From assembly GCA_943350065.1 (NCBI GenBank), contig CALQZZ010000030.1, positions 1-6,728 of the forward strand: a DNA stretch of 6,728 bases, read 5' to 3'. Shown here one piece after another: positions 5,433 to 6,728 of the stretch (position 1 is the stretch's first letter; each line of letters begins with the position of its first letter). A program made the position numbers and the translations under genes. The notes beneath the pieces were generated by a model. The model worked only from the letters and a program-made list of their open reading frames with translations, ran no database searches and was not told the origin of the DNA. The stretch comes from Candidatus Nomurabacteria bacterium (GTDB taxonomy: Bacteria; Patescibacteriota; Minisyncoccia; Phycocordibacterales; UBA9973).

Positions 5433-6539
5433 ATGAAAAAACAAAAAATAGATAGATTTTTTCTTGGAATAATAATCGCTTTAATTCTTGTCGGTATAGC
5501 GATGTTTATTTCAGCTTCTCTGGGTCTATTAATGAGAAATCAGCATACTTTTTATTCTGTTTTAATTAGTCAGCTAGTATTTGGTCTTGGCCTCGGTGGC
5601 CTCGGTATATTTTTTTGCTTAAAAGTTCCAATTAAATTCTGGAGAAAAAATGCTTTTTATATTTTCCTTGGATCAATTATTTTAACAGCCATGGTTTTTG
5701 TCCCTCATTTAGGTTTTGTTCACGGTGGAGCAAGAAGATGGATATCTATACTCGGTTTTTCTTTTCAACCAAGTGAAATTTTAAAATTTTCTTTTGTTAT
5801 TTATTTTTCAGCATGGCTTTCATGGGCCAAAAATAAGGTACAGGATTTTAAATTTGGAATTTTACCATTAGGTGTAATGCTAGCTATTATTGCTGGTATT
5901 TTGTTAAAGCAACCAGATACAAAAAGTTTTATTTTAATTACTATTACAGGTATCACAATGCTTTTCATTTCTGGAGTTCCTTGGAAATATATTATAGGAA
6001 TAGGCCTAGCTTCCGTTTTACTCTTAGGAGGGCTCGTTATTTTTACTCCGTACTTGAGGGCCAGAGTGAATACTTTCATTCATCCTTCTCAAGATTCACA
6101 AGGATCTTCTTATCAACTTCAACAAAGCTTGATAGCTATAGGTTCGGGTGGAGTTTTTGGTAGAGGTTATGGTCAAAGTATTCAAAAATTTAGTTATTTA
6201 CCTGAACCACAAGGGGATTCTATTTTCGCTGTTGTAGGAGAAGAGCTTGGTTTTGTCGGCAGTGTCAGTATTATATTTCTATATGTACTTTTTGCTTTTC
6301 GAGGACTACGTATCGCCAATCGTAGCCCAGATCTTTTTGGTAGACTTTTGGTCTCGGGAATTGTTATACTTATCACAGCGCAGTCATTCATGAACATAGC
6401 TTCTATTATAGGTGTTTTTCCACTCACAGGTGTGCCATTAGTTTTCATGAGTCAAGGTGGAACTTCTTTTATGATAGATTTGATAGCTATAGGTATAGTA
6501 CTTCAAGTTTCCAAATTACAACGTGAGAATAATAATTAA
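5415..6539 (+). CDS. ftsW: Septal peptidoglycan polymerase FtsW (SEDS family)
   Basis: FtsW is a polytopic membrane glycosyltransferase that polymerises lipid II at the division septum with a class B PBP. The 374-aa product shows about ten membrane helices and the SEDS signatures. These are GGARRWISILGFSFQPSEILK (104-124), KQPD (165-168), the extracellular QQSLIAIGSGGVFGRGYGQS (236-255), LPEPQGDSIFAVVGEELGF (262-280) with the catalytic Asp268, and MNIASIIGVFPLTGVPLVFMSQGGTS (326-351). SQGG replaces the usual SYGG. FtsW rather than RodA is favoured by the mraY and murG neighbours; sequence alone is less decisive. The first six residues, MNPVRN, may come from a short repeat, and Met7 at 5433 could be the true start. 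No Shine-Dalgarno precedes either ATG. Gaps are 5 nt to mraY and 11 nt to murG. Confidence 0.92.
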   Translation: MNPVRNMKKQKIDRFFLGIIIALILVGIAMFISASLGLLMRNQHTFYSVLISQLVFGLGLGGLGIFFCLKVPIKFWRKNAFYIFLGSIILTAMVFVPHLGFVHGGARRWISILGFSFQPSEILKFSFVIYFSAWLSWAKNKVQDFKFGILPLGVMLAIIAGILLKQPDTKSFILITITGITMLFISGVPWKYIIGIGLASVLLLGGLVIFTPYLRARVNTFIHPSQDSQGSSYQLQQSLIAIGSGGVFGRGYGQSIQKFSYLPEPQGDSIFAVVGEELGFVGSVSIIFLYVLFAFRGLRIANRSPDLFGRLLVSGIVILITAQSFMNIASIIGVFPLTGVPLVFMSQGGTSFMIDLIAIGIVLQVSKLQRENNN

Positions 6540-6550
6540 TTAATAAAAAT

Positions 6551-6728
6551 ATGAAAATAGTTTTTACAGGTGGAGGTACTGGTGGACACTTTTATCCAAT
6601 CATTGCTATTGCTCAAAGTGTTAACAAAATAATAGACAAAGAAAAAATATTACAAGCAAAATTGTATTATGTTTCTGATAGTCCTTACGACAAAGAGGCA
6701 CTTTTTGAAAATGGATTAATTTATGAAG
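6551..6728 (+). CDS. murG: Lipid II synthase MurG, N-terminal part (cut by window end)
   Basis: Only 59 codons are present; the gene runs off the right edge. MurG is the peripheral inner-membrane GT-B glycosyltransferase that adds GlcNAc from UDP-GlcNAc to lipid I, giving lipid II. The first residues MKIVFTGGGTGGHFYPIIAI carry the diagnostic Gly-rich loop (canonical GGTGGHxxP) with His13, followed by a helix ending near residue 28. A second beta strand, KLYYVSDSP (37-45), follows, in the position of the family's VxWLGT strand. Position after mraY and ftsW is the classic division and cell-wall cluster order. The ATG at 6551 is 11 nt after the ftsW stop in A/T-only sequence with no Shine-Dalgarno. 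Confidence 0.93.
   Translation, partial: MKIVFTGGGTGGHFYPIIAIAQSVNKIIDKEKILQAKLYYVSDSPYDKEALFENGLIYE

Noticed and set aside
1..6728. Recoded UGA (glycine code of Gracilibacteria/Absconditabacteria)
   Set aside because: No complete gene here stops with TGA, but none has in-frame TGA either. All are full length with Gly encoded by GGN and Trp by TGG, so the standard code suffices.
1..6728. CRISPR array, tRNA, rRNA or prophage genes
   Set aside because: No regularly spaced repeats, no tRNA-like cloverleaf ends, and all space is filled by the listed genes and short intergenic gaps.

Overview
The window is low-GC bacterial chromosome with tightly packed genes and standard genetic code. It most likely comes from a member of the Candidate Phyla Radiation (Patescibacteria, Parcubacteria-like). 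Several traits point that way: an aspartyl-tRNA synthetase without the usual bacterial GAD insertion, an MraY with non-canonical catalytic-loop residues, an scpA-scpB-mraY-ftsW-murG gene string, and almost no Shine-Dalgarno sequences. This assignment is inference; no rRNA or marker phylogeny is available here.

Left part (1-2454, + strand). A small acidic protein of unknown function ends in a strong intrinsic terminator. A GNAT acetyltransferase of the RimJ/RimL type follows, with its own promoter and terminator. Next is aspS, encoding a compact 461-residue AspRS. These look like three separate transcription units.

Middle (2411-3040). A short secreted protein with one FN3-like beta-sandwich domain is encoded on the - strand. 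It has a very good sigma70-type promoter, a roughly 84-nt leader holding a 49-nt hairpin, and a terminator hairpin that abuts the end of aspS. Its promoter lies back to back with a candidate extended -10 promoter for the next operon. That second promoter would place the transcript start on or beside the scpA ATG, giving a leaderless mRNA.

Right part (3041-6728, + strand). This is one operon-like run: scpA and scpB (kleisin and winged-helix subunits of the SMC-ScpAB condensin), mraY (lipid I synthesis), ftsW (septal peptidoglycan polymerase of the SEDS family) and the first 59 codons of murG (lipid II synthesis). Spacings are 1 nt, an 11-nt overlap, 5 nt and 11 nt, and no internal terminator is seen. 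Chromosome compaction and septal wall synthesis thus appear to be expressed together.

I saw no tRNA, rRNA, CRISPR array, transposase or integrase, and no gene-free stretch over 300 bases. The points most worth a second look are the MraY catalytic substitutions, the GAD-less AspRS, the hairpin leader of the secreted protein gene, and a short repeat-like sequence at the annotated start of ftsW.
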